From JABSOG01 sp041583135 (GTDB taxonomy: Bacteria > Pseudomonadota > Gammaproteobacteria > Enterobacterales > Alteromonadaceae): 64,000 nucleotides of DNA. The notes below the pieces were generated by a model. It ran no database searches. It worked only from the letters and a program-made list of their open reading frames with translations, and was not told the origin of the DNA. Below, piece by piece: positions 8,401-15,618 of this stretch. Position 1 is the stretch's first letter. The number at the start of each line of letters is the position of its first letter. Made by a program: the position numbers and the translations under genes. The stretch spans positions 1 to 64,000 of the forward strand of contig JBFHGJ010000011.1 of the NCBI GenBank assembly GCA_041583135.1. Reading direction: 5' to 3'.

Positions 8401-8764
8401 TTTGAGTTTGACTGAGTTATTGCAGCAGCGGTTTTCATCAACATTGGTGGTGATCAGCGGCTGTGAAACTTTGCTTGGTGAAAAGATCAGCGGCGAGGGG
8501 TTTAACAGCTTAACCCGTGGTGTAATATCGCAAGGAGCAGGCTCGGTGATCAGCACGCTCTGGTCAATTGCCGATAAACCCACAGCCGCTTTTATGAAAG
8601 CCTTCTATGTCAATTTAAAGCGACTCAATGGTCATACCGCCAAAGCGTTGAATCTCACCCAAAGGCAATTTGCCCGCCAAGGTCGCTATCGTTCACCCCT
8701 TTATTGGGCGGGTTTTGTACTGACTTCCAGTCATCGGCAGTTTGACCAAGCCATTGTGCCTTAG
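5432..8764 (+). CDS. Exported TPR-CHAT domain protein (caspase-like peptidase)
   Basis: The large protein (~1110 aa) has a hydrophobic export segment near residues 32-52 (FVGGITCFILLLIPTLAIAQ) with a signal-peptidase-like AIA/Q site. A beta-rich N-terminal region follows, then a long array of tetratricopeptide-like helices (e.g. YQMAGQVVESLQTFRQAL, YRQLGEQRLAKRFYQRAL), and a C-terminal CHAT domain. The CHAT catalytic pair is His962 in HIASHGYF and Cys1011 in VISGCETLLG. The family are caspase/separase-related cysteine peptidases. The start is uncertain: ATG at 5432 gives a long N-region and a poorly spaced GAGG, and no ATG/GTG/TTG lies closer to the signal. With a signal peptide, the peptidase would act in the periplasm, at the membrane or outside. 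Confidence 0.88.
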   Translation: MVKSKYISPSGLGQESTLTEDFEKRSIRLWAVNFVGGITCFILLLIPTLAIAQSSQVNSHSTTINLPPNTVTVYAISNNNIDLSIRVLKDGAIVSAQNGPQKLMALEFVVLQTKDKPQSFGIEVSATHQAGFTPKWQMAEVKVGDDNELVAFYQAMYQASQWWNSKQTQAKLDALALVEHQLKRVKQGTEPYWHALIIYTSMLARFNRYAESFALLDKALQQPNNIAWQYAYSLYWHRVDAKQMLDEREATVALYQPLVAMADWQSEVEGVLLRQTQVLGDFGIAQMLWGWSGNDKALIEKGKADVALALSRAAELGDYLMLSNLHNHMWTYWAINKNLDEGEKSLLLALSFAERSQQQNATVWILIHLAKKYQMAGQVVESLQTFRQALALINQTERKQSKANILFGIAEGYRQLGEQRLAKRFYQRALDSYQALKVARGEAKSHFALGRIALEEKAYGPAIAHHQASLAYYQTDSPQDVAKGLLALAQDNLYAGDKQKAKSLADEALAQKVDVRLGSDKLDGLLVLAEVAWHNGAMTEFQGYIAAIEADFARQLQPKQQLKLAALITAELSRKMDIKNLQRHLAQVSEQVLAISQLLDNHENGLAWRDSIDDVLNQFVVALMGFADKLPDAAQRVALHSQVFDLLERFGAINLRQRRLNLASEAFQAKQSPALNALWQRTIAAQQQLVDAQTDDERVKARLALDVAREAYLLYRPVKVEVDTSAPLNAMSIAQLQQALAHDEMLLRYYLRDDIGVAFVITNARWYVLPLPNKQELAVQMTAMLHNIKSQQPLSAKQNALFKQLLPTALLRENTVKKLLVVQDDILGALPLAAIDTAQQSQRYLPLVTRVDVTRIYSASDYFGVVAKTDAQTDNDIAIFADPAFGPERSPRQEILLANNNPQFRSWQQGLARLRWTAAEAQAIKTTFSDKKVTVVQGDMATSEALMSPQMRSAAILHIASHGYFNPEVPEVVGIATAVSAQRDSHETGFLSLTELLQQRFSSTLVVISGCETLLGEKISGEGFNSLTRGVISQGAGSVISTLWSIADKPTAAFMKAFYVNLKRLNGHTAKALNLTQRQFARQGRYRSPLYWAGFVLTSSHRQFDQAIVP

Positions 8765-8780
8765 TTATTGATTTTAAAGC

Positions 8781-8861
8781 GCTGTCAGTGCTTTGTCTGG
8801 TTGCTGTCGGGTTATTGACGTATTACTGACGTGTTACTGTCGTGATCATCTAAGCTATAGT
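8781..8861 (+). promoter_or_regulatory. Six direct heptamer repeats in 11-bp register upstream of a -10 element
   Basis: CTGTC-like heptamers start at 8782 (CTGTCAG), 8793 (TTGTCTG), 8804 (CTGTCGG), 8815 (TTGACGT), 8826 (CTGACGT) and 8837 (CTGTCGT), each separated by 4 bases. This matches the architecture of a PhoB box (CTGTCAT, 4 bp, CTGTCAY) repeated three times over. A good -10 (TATAGT, 8856-8861) follows 12 bases after the last repeat, as at PhoB-activated promoters that lack a -35. The array begins 17 bases after the CHAT stop codon and drives the gene at 8899. Confidence 0.7.
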
Positions 8862-8898
8862 AAAAAGCGTGATTGATCTTTTTTGGAGGGAATAGAGG

Positions 8899-9609
8899 AT
8901 GCAAGTCAGTAGCGATAAAGTGATCCGTCTTAGAAAACACCATGGTTGGTCGCAGGAGCGACTGGCGCAGATCAGCGGATTAAGCCCAAGAACCATTCAA
9001 CGGGTGGAGCAGGGTGAGCCTTCTTCGATTGAAACCCGGCTGTCATTGGCCAATGCGTTCAATGTCACGCCATCGGAGTTGGATATTGATGTGCCTGAGT
9101 CAAGCGAAGCTAGCCATGGGGGGTTGAACTATTCAGGGATCACCGGACTGATACTGGGTATTGGTTTGATGGCTTGGCAGTTTTTTCTGCCGACCGCCAT
9201 GTTTTTTGATTTGGTCAGCGTGTTGTTGACGGTGGGGTTGGTCATCGCCATGGCGGCCATTTCTTTGGGGTTGGAACAAACGGTTAAAACCTTATTGGAG
9301 TTACGCTGGGTGGTGCTTTTACCCAAACCGAAAAGTACCCTGACAGACAGCTTACCTAACTTACAAAAGCTGATCTTTTATTGTTACAGTGCCGGTAGTC
9401 TGTCAACTTTGGTTGGTGTGATAGCGGTACTGATGACGCCGGCAAGCCTTAAAGTCAATTGGCCTTATCCGCCAAAAGATGAGGTGGCGATGGGCCTTGG
9501 CATTGCGGCACTGACGTTGCTCTATGGCATGATGTTGGCTGAGCTGGTTTTTCGGCCGTTAAAACATTGTATTGAGCGTTTGCTTATCGCCCATTGCTGC
9601 CCACGATGA
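8899..9609 (+). CDS. Membrane-bound XRE-family transcription regulator
   Basis: An XRE/Cro-type helix-turn-helix covers residues 1-60 (LRKHHGWSQERLAQISGLS followed by RTIQRVEQG). It is followed by about four membrane segments (near 76-98, 100-124, 155-176 and 195-220). The protein (236 aa) is thus a one-component regulator tethered to the inner membrane. ATG at 8899 follows GGAGGG at 8885-8890. It is the first gene after the CHAT cluster on the same strand with no terminator between, and has its own promoter with a PhoB-like repeat array. Targets and signal cannot be read from the sequence. Confidence 0.8.
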   Translation: MQVSSDKVIRLRKHHGWSQERLAQISGLSPRTIQRVEQGEPSSIETRLSLANAFNVTPSELDIDVPESSEASHGGLNYSGITGLILGIGLMAWQFFLPTAMFFDLVSVLLTVGLVIAMAAISLGLEQTVKTLLELRWVVLLPKPKSTLTDSLPNLQKLIFYCYSAGSLSTLVGVIAVLMTPASLKVNWPYPPKDEVAMGLGIAALTLLYGMMLAELVFRPLKHCIERLLIAHCCPR

Positions 9610-9640
9610 GCGCTTAAGTTAAATTTTAACGTATTGAATT

Positions 9641-9659
9641 TTATAGTTAAAAACTATAA
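9641..9659. repeat. Short inverted repeat between regulator and hydrolase genes
   Basis: TTATAGTT (9641-9648) and AACTATAA (9652-9659) form a perfect 8-bp inverted repeat with a 3-base centre. It is AT-rich, so it could be an operator for the hydrolase gene or a weak terminator of the regulator gene; the sequence does not decide. Confidence 0.4.
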
Positions 9660-9752
9660 TCACAAAAAAATCATGTGAAAATCACGCCCTGGTTGTATCT
9701 CATTGACTGCGCTTGGGTTGTGATAGCGGTTATTGCGTTTTAGGAGTAAGCG

Positions 9753-11570
9753 ATGATAGCCATGAACACCAAATTGCCGATCGTATTGTTACTGTTAGCC
9801 TTTACTGGGTTACTGGTCGGCTGCAATCAAACTGCTGCAGTGACAAAAGAAGCGCCTCATAGTAAAGGCCCAAGTAAGGTGCTTAAGCTTGAGGTGAACA
9901 ACCGCCGCTATGAATTGGCGTTACCTCAGGGGTATGAGCCAACCAAACCTTACAAGCTGTTACTGGCTTTTCATGGCTCGGGTAGCAATAGCCGTGAAAT
10001 GCGTTCAATGACGGCCTTTCATCAATATAGCGATGAATACATTATTGCTTATCCTAAGTCACAGACTGAGGATTGGAATGAAGGGTGCGATTGTAACAAG
10101 CCACATCGCTTGGGCGTTGATGACTTGGGTTTTGTTGATGCCGTGTTGGCAGATATCAAACAACACTATCGGATTGCGCCGGGCGAAACCTATGCAGTGG
10201 GCTTTTCACAAGGTGGGCTATTTGCGCAAAACCTGCTGTGTCGGCGAAGTGATGTTTTCAAAGCCGTCGCTAGTGTTGCCTCTCCCATGTCGCTACCTCT
10301 GGCGCAAAAGTGCGAACTTGCCACGCCAACCTCGTATTTGATGGTTCATGGCAAACAAGACAGAGTGCTGCCTTTTGCTGGTCTTGAACACCCAAGGTTC
10401 GCCTTAATCGGCGCGCAGCAGGCGCTGGCTTTGATTGCCGAGAAAAACGCTTCGTTGGCCAAGCCGCTAATCAAGCGCTCACAGGGGGTCGAGATGACAG
10501 CCTATTGGAACGGCCAGCAAAAAACTGTGCTCTATGCCGTTGAACAGGGCAGGCACCGCTGGTCACACCAAGACTTTGCAACAACCCAAGTGGTGTTGGA
10601 TTTTTTTGCCAGCGCTCATACCCCTGAACTGCCAGAACATTCAAAGCTGATTGATGTCGATGGTATCAAACTGCATGTTCGCACCATGGGCCAGTCAAAT
10701 GGCAAGCCGACAGTGGTGTTGCTCTCAGGCCCCAATACCAATTTTCATGGTGATAGTGCGTGGTTTGCCTTGTTGCAAAACTATCTAGCCAAGCATTATA
10801 AGGTGCTGGCTATTGACCGTCCGGGCAATGCATGGAGCGATTTTGACGCAACAACCAGTTATCGCCGATTTGCCGGGCAACTCCATCGCGCGTTGAACTT
10901 GCTCGGTGAGCAAGAGGTCGTCTTTGTCGCCTTTGCCAGTAGCAATATTACCATGGTGAGTTACCAGCAACAGTTTGGCACGGGTGAGGGCGTGCAAACC
11001 AAAGGCATGTTGTGGATAGATCCCGACACACTAGAACCGTTCTCATTGGCGCTTTATCAGGATCATCCGGTGAGTTTTTATAAGCAGCGTATTGCCGAAC
11101 TGTTGCCGCACATTGCCAAAGGCGCATGGACTGAGCGCTCGAAAGCCAAACTGCTAGCAGAGCGTAAAGCCGCTGAACATATGGTGCCTCAGAGCCTACG
11201 TAGCAGGATGGACTGGGATTACTTTGATCTGGTGTCGCAACAGCGTTTGTTGATTGAACGCCAACAATCACGCGCTTTAGAGATAGCCCATTACTATGAT
11301 GACCTTACGGCAATGCAAGATTTTCGTTGGATCACCACCACCCCGGTGAGTGTGATTGACTCAGACTTTGAGCTGGAGCAAATCGCCGCAGCGCCTCAGC
11401 ACAAAGACAAATTGACCCGCTGGATGAAGGATGCCAGCCGTTGGAGCGAGCTGGTGGCGCAGCATTCTGGTGGGCAATATATTGCTTTGAGTCATGCCAA
11501 ACATTTGGTACCACTGCAAAATCCTCAAGCTATAGCGACTGCGCTTGAGCCATTGATGGCACAGCCATAA
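9753..11570 (+). CDS. Lipoprotein with two fused alpha/beta-hydrolase domains
   Basis: A lipoprotein signal ends in LLVGC (lipidated Cys24, or Cys21 if translation starts at the second Met). Residues ~45-295 form a CE1/PHB-depolymerase-like esterase: LLAFHGSGSN oxyanion region, WNEGCDCN, VDDLGFVDAVL and nucleophile Ser152 in GFSQGG. Residues ~300-605 form a second alpha/beta-hydrolase with IDRPGNAWSDF and a candidate catalytic His in SHAKHLVPLQNP. Its nucleophile elbow reads VAFASSN where GxSxG is expected, so it may be inactive. TAGGAG at 9741-9746 supports the start. The protein should sit on the periplasmic face of a membrane; the substrate is unknown. Confidence 0.85.
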   Translation: MIAMNTKLPIVLLLLAFTGLLVGCNQTAAVTKEAPHSKGPSKVLKLEVNNRRYELALPQGYEPTKPYKLLLAFHGSGSNSREMRSMTAFHQYSDEYIIAYPKSQTEDWNEGCDCNKPHRLGVDDLGFVDAVLADIKQHYRIAPGETYAVGFSQGGLFAQNLLCRRSDVFKAVASVASPMSLPLAQKCELATPTSYLMVHGKQDRVLPFAGLEHPRFALIGAQQALALIAEKNASLAKPLIKRSQGVEMTAYWNGQQKTVLYAVEQGRHRWSHQDFATTQVVLDFFASAHTPELPEHSKLIDVDGIKLHVRTMGQSNGKPTVVLLSGPNTNFHGDSAWFALLQNYLAKHYKVLAIDRPGNAWSDFDATTSYRRFAGQLHRALNLLGEQEVVFVAFASSNITMVSYQQQFGTGEGVQTKGMLWIDPDTLEPFSLALYQDHPVSFYKQRIAELLPHIAKGAWTERSKAKLLAERKAAEHMVPQSLRSRMDWDYFDLVSQQRLLIERQQSRALEIAHYYDDLTAMQDFRWITTTPVSVIDSDFELEQIAAAPQHKDKLTRWMKDASRWSELVAQHSGGQYIALSHAKHLVPLQNPQAIATALEPLMAQP

Positions 11571-11649
11571 TTATTTTTAATGGTATGACCAGTTTGGAAT
11601 TTACTGCTAATATGAATGACATCAATACTTGCCTTCAAATGAGGATGTT

Positions 11650-12495
11650 ATGAATTATCAGTGTTTTTCCATTGAACTGACCAACAAAGTTGCCCATCTG
11701 TGTCTTAACAGGCCGCAGCAAATGAATGCGATGATCGCCGAGTTTTGGCAGGAGTTGCCCGACTGTCTTGAAGCGCTCGATGCCACAGGTGAGGTGAGGG
11801 CGGTGGTGATCAGTGCCAGCGGTAAGCATTTTTGCTCAGGTATGGATGTCAATATTTTCAAACAGCCCGAGATGCTGCCACTGGCTGGAGAGCCTGCGCG
11901 TGTCGGCGAGAACCTAAGACGTATTGTGCTTAAGTTGCAGCAGGCACTATCGATACTGGAAAAAGTGCGGATGCCGGTGCTTGCGGCGGTGCAGGGTGGT
12001 TGTATTGGCGGCGCGGTGGACATGATCTGCGCCGCCGACATGCGCTATTGTACAAAAGATGCGTTTTTCTCTATCAAGGAAACCCAAATCGGTATGACTG
12101 CCGACCTTGGCACGTTGCAACGGATGCCAAAGTTATTGCCCGAAGGGATAGTCAGAGAGCTGGCATTTACCGGGCGTGATTTTAGTGCCAGTGAAGCGCT
12201 GCAATTGGGCTTTGTCAATCAGGTGTTTGACGACCAACAGACGATGCTGGCGCAGGTGATGAAAATTGCCGAGCAGATCGCGCAAAACTCGCCACTGGCG
12301 GTAACCGGCAGCAAAGCAATGCTCAACTACAGTCGCTGTCACAGCGTTGAAGACAGCCTTAACTATATGGCAACTTGGCAAGCGGGCATGTTCCGCCAGC
12401 AAGATTTAATGGCCAGCTTCGGCGCGCAAATGCAAAAAACCAAGCCTGAATATGCAGACTTATTCGCCGTAAAGCCGGTGTTTTCTAAAGACTAA
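11650..12495 (+). CDS. Delta(3,5)-delta(2,4)-dienoyl-CoA isomerase (crotonase family)
   Basis: This crotonase-fold enzyme (281 aa) should shift 3,5-dienoyl-CoA to 2,4-dienoyl-CoA during beta-oxidation of unsaturated fatty acids with odd-numbered double bonds. The segment VDMICAADMRYCTKDAFF then IKETQIGMTADLGTLQRMP closely follows mitochondrial ECH1 and keeps the Asp, Glu and Asp that correspond to its active-site residues. SKAMLNYSRCHSVEDSLNYM near the C-terminus also matches that subgroup. ATG at 11650 with GAGG at 11641-11644 is preferred over an upstream TTG. The gene appears to stand alone, not in a fad operon. Confidence 0.88.
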   Translation: MNYQCFSIELTNKVAHLCLNRPQQMNAMIAEFWQELPDCLEALDATGEVRAVVISASGKHFCSGMDVNIFKQPEMLPLAGEPARVGENLRRIVLKLQQALSILEKVRMPVLAAVQGGCIGGAVDMICAADMRYCTKDAFFSIKETQIGMTADLGTLQRMPKLLPEGIVRELAFTGRDFSASEALQLGFVNQVFDDQQTMLAQVMKIAEQIAQNSPLAVTGSKAMLNYSRCHSVEDSLNYMATWQAGMFRQQDLMASFGAQMQKTKPEYADLFAVKPVFSKD

Positions 12496-12779
12496 ATCAA
12501 AAACCTTGGATGAGTGTTTTTGTATTTACTGATTTCTTTGAATGTAAGTAGGTATAAATCTTATTTAAAATAATTGGTTTTTAATCAAAGGATTATCTTG
12601 TTTAGGTGTAATTAATGAATTCTCCCAATGAATTTAATCTGCGAATAATCAGCCCTGATTTTGATTCTCCGCTGACTGATCATCGATGTTCGACATCATC
12701 TGATACCATTGCACGCTAGACGTTAGATTCGACCTTTGTGTAACATGGCCTAAATCTAACTGACATAATAAGAATATCG

Positions 12780-14045
12780 ATGACAAGTGTTGAGGTGGCG
12801 CAAGCGCAACAGAAATCTCCATCTATGGTAGGTGGGGTGGTTATTACGATAGGCACTGCCGTTGGCGCCGGGATGTTTTCACTGCCGGTGATCTCTGCCG
12901 GTATGTGGTTTGGCTGGGCTTTGGTGGCGATGCTGCTGTCTTGGTTTGTGCTCTATCATGTGTCGTTGATGATACTGGAAGTCAACATGCACTTTAAGCC
13001 GGGAGAGAGCTTTGACACTATGGTCAGGGCCACTTTGGGCAAAGGTTGGAATACCTTTAATGGTTTGTTGTTGGCGTTTCTGTTCTATATTCTCGATTAT
13101 GCCTATATCAGCGGCGGTGGTTCTATCGTCAATCAAACCTTGCAATCGAGTTTTGGGCTATCGCCGCCACAACCGCTATCGGGGCTGATATTTGCTTTGG
13201 TGTTGGCGAGCGTGGTGTGGTATTCCACTAAGGCGGTCGATAGGGTTTCGAGCGTGTTGATCAGCGGTATGCTGGTGACTTTTGTTTTGGCGACATTTGA
13301 TTTTACCCTGTCGGTTAAAATCGACAATCTGATCGATGGCGGCTCTGATCAAGGCACCTTTGAACGCTTTTGGTTTATCTTTGCTGCGCTGCCGTATTTT
13401 CTCACTTCTTTTGGCTACTACGGTAATGTGCCGAGCCTTGTTAAATATTATGGCCGTAAGCCAAAGCTGATCGCACGGGCAATGGCCATCGGCTCTGGTG
13501 GTATTTTTGCTGTCTATTTGCTGTGGCTGATTTGTACTTTGGGCAACTTATCGCAAGCGGCATTGCTGCCGGTGATAGAAAAAGGCGGCAATATCGGTGT
13601 GCTGGTTGCGGCAATGAATACGGTGATCAATAGCGCAGCGCTCAGTAAAATGCTCAGTATTTTTGCCAATATGGCGATTATCTCATCGTTTCTCGGGGTG
13701 AGTTTGGCGCTGTTTGATTTTATTGCCGATAAGTTCAAATTCGACGACAGTGGCATTGGCCGTCTAAAAACCGCTTTGGTGGTATTCATACCGCCGACAA
13801 TCGGTGGGGTATTGTTCCCAGACGGTTTTATTACCGCCATCGGTTTTGCCGGTTTGGTGGCAGCCGTCAATGCCTTGATCATTCCGCCTTTGATGTTCAA
13901 AAAGAGCCGTCAGCGCTATGGTCACGGCAGTGAAGGCTTTGCTGCCGCTTCTGAAAAAATGGCGAATTTCCTCATCCTGATGGGGGTTGTCTATGTACTG
14001 TGTAATGTCCTTAAAATGTTCAAATGGTTGCCGGTTGTCGGATAG
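12780..14045 (+). CDS. Aromatic amino acid permease (Mtr/TyrP family)
   Basis: This inner-membrane transporter (421 aa, about 11 membrane segments) belongs to the hydroxy/aromatic amino acid permease family (TyrP, TnaB, Mtr). The N-terminal GGVVITIGTAVGAGMFSLP is the characteristic first helix, and the length matches. It should import tyrosine or tryptophan with protons; which one cannot be decided by eye. The ribosome binding site is weak. The 284-base upstream region presumably holds its promoter. Tyrosine uptake would fit with hpd elsewhere in the window. Confidence 0.9.
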   Translation: MTSVEVAQAQQKSPSMVGGVVITIGTAVGAGMFSLPVISAGMWFGWALVAMLLSWFVLYHVSLMILEVNMHFKPGESFDTMVRATLGKGWNTFNGLLLAFLFYILDYAYISGGGSIVNQTLQSSFGLSPPQPLSGLIFALVLASVVWYSTKAVDRVSSVLISGMLVTFVLATFDFTLSVKIDNLIDGGSDQGTFERFWFIFAALPYFLTSFGYYGNVPSLVKYYGRKPKLIARAMAIGSGGIFAVYLLWLICTLGNLSQAALLPVIEKGGNIGVLVAAMNTVINSAALSKMLSIFANMAIISSFLGVSLALFDFIADKFKFDDSGIGRLKTALVVFIPPTIGGVLFPDGFITAIGFAGLVAAVNALIIPPLMFKKSRQRYGHGSEGFAAASEKMANFLILMGVVYVLCNVLKMFKWLPVVG

Positions 14046-14155
14046 GGCGCATTGCGCAGCAAGATGTCGCAAAAAGTCTCAACTTAAGGGCTAAGTTCGC
14101 GAATGCCTCTGAGTTCTTCTACACTTTAAGAGGTTGACTTTTTGAGGAGGCGCTT

Positions 14156-14863
14156 GTGCTGCGCTTTTTATTTTGTTTTCTACTGTTACTGAGTTTGCCT
14201 ATACAGGCTCAAGTGCTACGTGTGGTCACCGAGAACTGGCGACCATATAGCTATGAAGAAAACGGGGAGATCAAAGGTAAGTCTACTGCAATTGTCAAGA
14301 AGGTGCTCAAACGCGCCGGTATCGATTATACGATGGCTGTCTATCCTTGGTCGCGGGGTTATCTGATAGCCAAAACCGAACCCAATGTGTTGATTTTTTC
14401 TTTAGTACGGATCCCTGTACGCGAAAAGCTGTTTAAATGGGTTCGCCCCTTAGGCCAAGGCGATACGACGTCTTTATATCGCTTGAAGGGCAATCAAAAT
14501 GCGATGCCGCAAACCATCGAGGAGGCCAAGCAGTTTCTCATTGTCGCCAATGCCAATTCCATGGATCATCTGTGGCTGGCCGATAAGGGTTTTCATAATT
14601 TAATGACGCCAAGGACGCTGGAACAATCGGTGAAGATGTTTGTCAAGGGCAGGGCGCCGCTGATCGCCATTGACGACCACTCTATTATGTCGGAGTTTTC
14701 GGATATTTTGCATGAGCGGGATATGTTCGTCAAAGTGATGCCACTGTTTAGTGCACCTCCTTTTATGGCGTTATCCAATGCCACCGACGATAGCATTTTA
14801 CTCAAGTTACAACGCGCTTATGATGCCCTGTTGGCCGAAGGTCAGATTGATTTGGTCAATTAA
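14156..14863 (+). CDS. Periplasmic solute-binding protein, family 3 type
   Basis: The protein (235 aa) has a signal peptide (LFCFLLLLSLPIQAQ) and a type II periplasmic binding fold beginning LRVVTENWRPYSYEENGEIKG, as in amino acid-binding proteins and related orphans. YPWSRGYLIAK and FSLVRIPVREKLFKWV are typical of the orphan group common in Shewanella and Vibrio that lies away from any ABC permease. No transporter genes adjoin it. GTG at 14156 follows an excellent GAGGAGG (14144-14150). The ligand is unknown. Confidence 0.85.
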   Translation: MLRFLFCFLLLLSLPIQAQVLRVVTENWRPYSYEENGEIKGKSTAIVKKVLKRAGIDYTMAVYPWSRGYLIAKTEPNVLIFSLVRIPVREKLFKWVRPLGQGDTTSLYRLKGNQNAMPQTIEEAKQFLIVANANSMDHLWLADKGFHNLMTPRTLEQSVKMFVKGRAPLIAIDDHSIMSEFSDILHERDMFVKVMPLFSAPPFMALSNATDDSILLKLQRAYDALLAEGQIDLVN

Positions 14864-14883
14864 CGTCGCTTTGGGCTATCTTG

Positions 14884-15618
14884 CTACCACACGTTAAACA
14901 ATTGCTTTAATGCTGCCGCTTGTCTGCGGCTGACTTCTATTTCTGCTCCCGATTGCATTATCGCCAGCAAACAGCCCGGTGAGAGGGCATCTTGTATTTC
15001 TTTGATACTGTCGATACGAATGATGTCGGAGCGGCTGGCTTTGAAAAACACCGCCGGGTCCAAGCGCTTTTCTATTTTGCTCAGTGAACTGTGAATAAAG
15101 GCTTTGCCGCTGTTGGTATATAGCGCTGCATGGTTGCCGACCGACTCAAAGCGTTCAACCTCATTGAGCCTGACGATTTTGCTGCTTTGCCCGAACTTGA
15201 GCAGCAGGCCATGGTTGTCGGCCAAATAGTTAAGCGGCTGCGCGTCGGTGGTTTTATCGGCGTGCTTAAGTAGTTGCCTGACTTTGCCGAGCGCTTGAGA
15301 TAAACGCTCGGGATTGACCGGCTTGACGAGGTAATCGGCAGCATTTAAGCCAAAGGCATCGAGGGCATGTTCGCTAAAGGCGGTGCAAAACACGAAAAGC
15401 GTTTGTGGGCCGATTTGCTCTGCCAACTCTAACCCGCTGACTTCGGGCATTTGTATATCCAAAAAGGCCAAATCGATATCCCCTTGCTTAAGCCTTTGCA
15501 TGGCTTGCTCGGCGTCTTTGGCTTCGGCAACTACCTCGATATCGTCAAACGCCGACAATAAACGTTTGAGCTCTACGCGGGCAAGGCGTTCGTCATCGAC
15601 TATCATCACTTTAATCAT
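14884..15618 (-). CDS. LytTR-type response regulator
   Basis: The product (244 aa) has a receiver domain at residues 1-120, with phosphoacceptor Asp in DIDLAFLDIQMPEVSG, and a LytTR DNA-binding domain at about 140-240 (KIVRLNEVERFESVGNHAAL, FKASRSDIIRIDSIKEI). It is the last gene of the operon YIP1?-adaptor-ATPase-permease-kinase-regulator. Its start overlaps the kinase end by 8 bases. It resembles BtsR/YehT and AlgR-like regulators and probably controls the exporter genes upstream in its own operon; that target is inferred. Confidence 0.92.
   Translation of the reverse strand: MIKVMIVDDERLARVELKRLLSAFDDIEVVAEAKDAEQAMQRLKQGDIDLAFLDIQMPEVSGLELAEQIGPQTLFVFCTAFSEHALDAFGLNAADYLVKPVNPERLSQALGKVRQLLKHADKTTDAQPLNYLADNHGLLLKFGQSSKIVRLNEVERFESVGNHAALYTNSGKAFIHSSLSKIEKRLDPAVFFKASRSDIIRIDSIKEIQDALSPGCLLAIMQSGAEIEVSRRQAAALKQLFNVW

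Noticed and set aside
2186..8764. The sigma/CHAT locus as a type III-E CRISPR-associated protease module
   Set aside because: No Cas7-11, Csx30 or CRISPR repeats are present and the CHAT protein carries an export signal; only the analogy of a CHAT peptidase with a sigma factor holds.
12737..12760. TGTAAC-N6-TAAATC before the aromatic amino acid permease as a TyrR box
   Set aside because: One half fits TGTAAA-N6-TTTACA but the other does not, so it is no better than chance.
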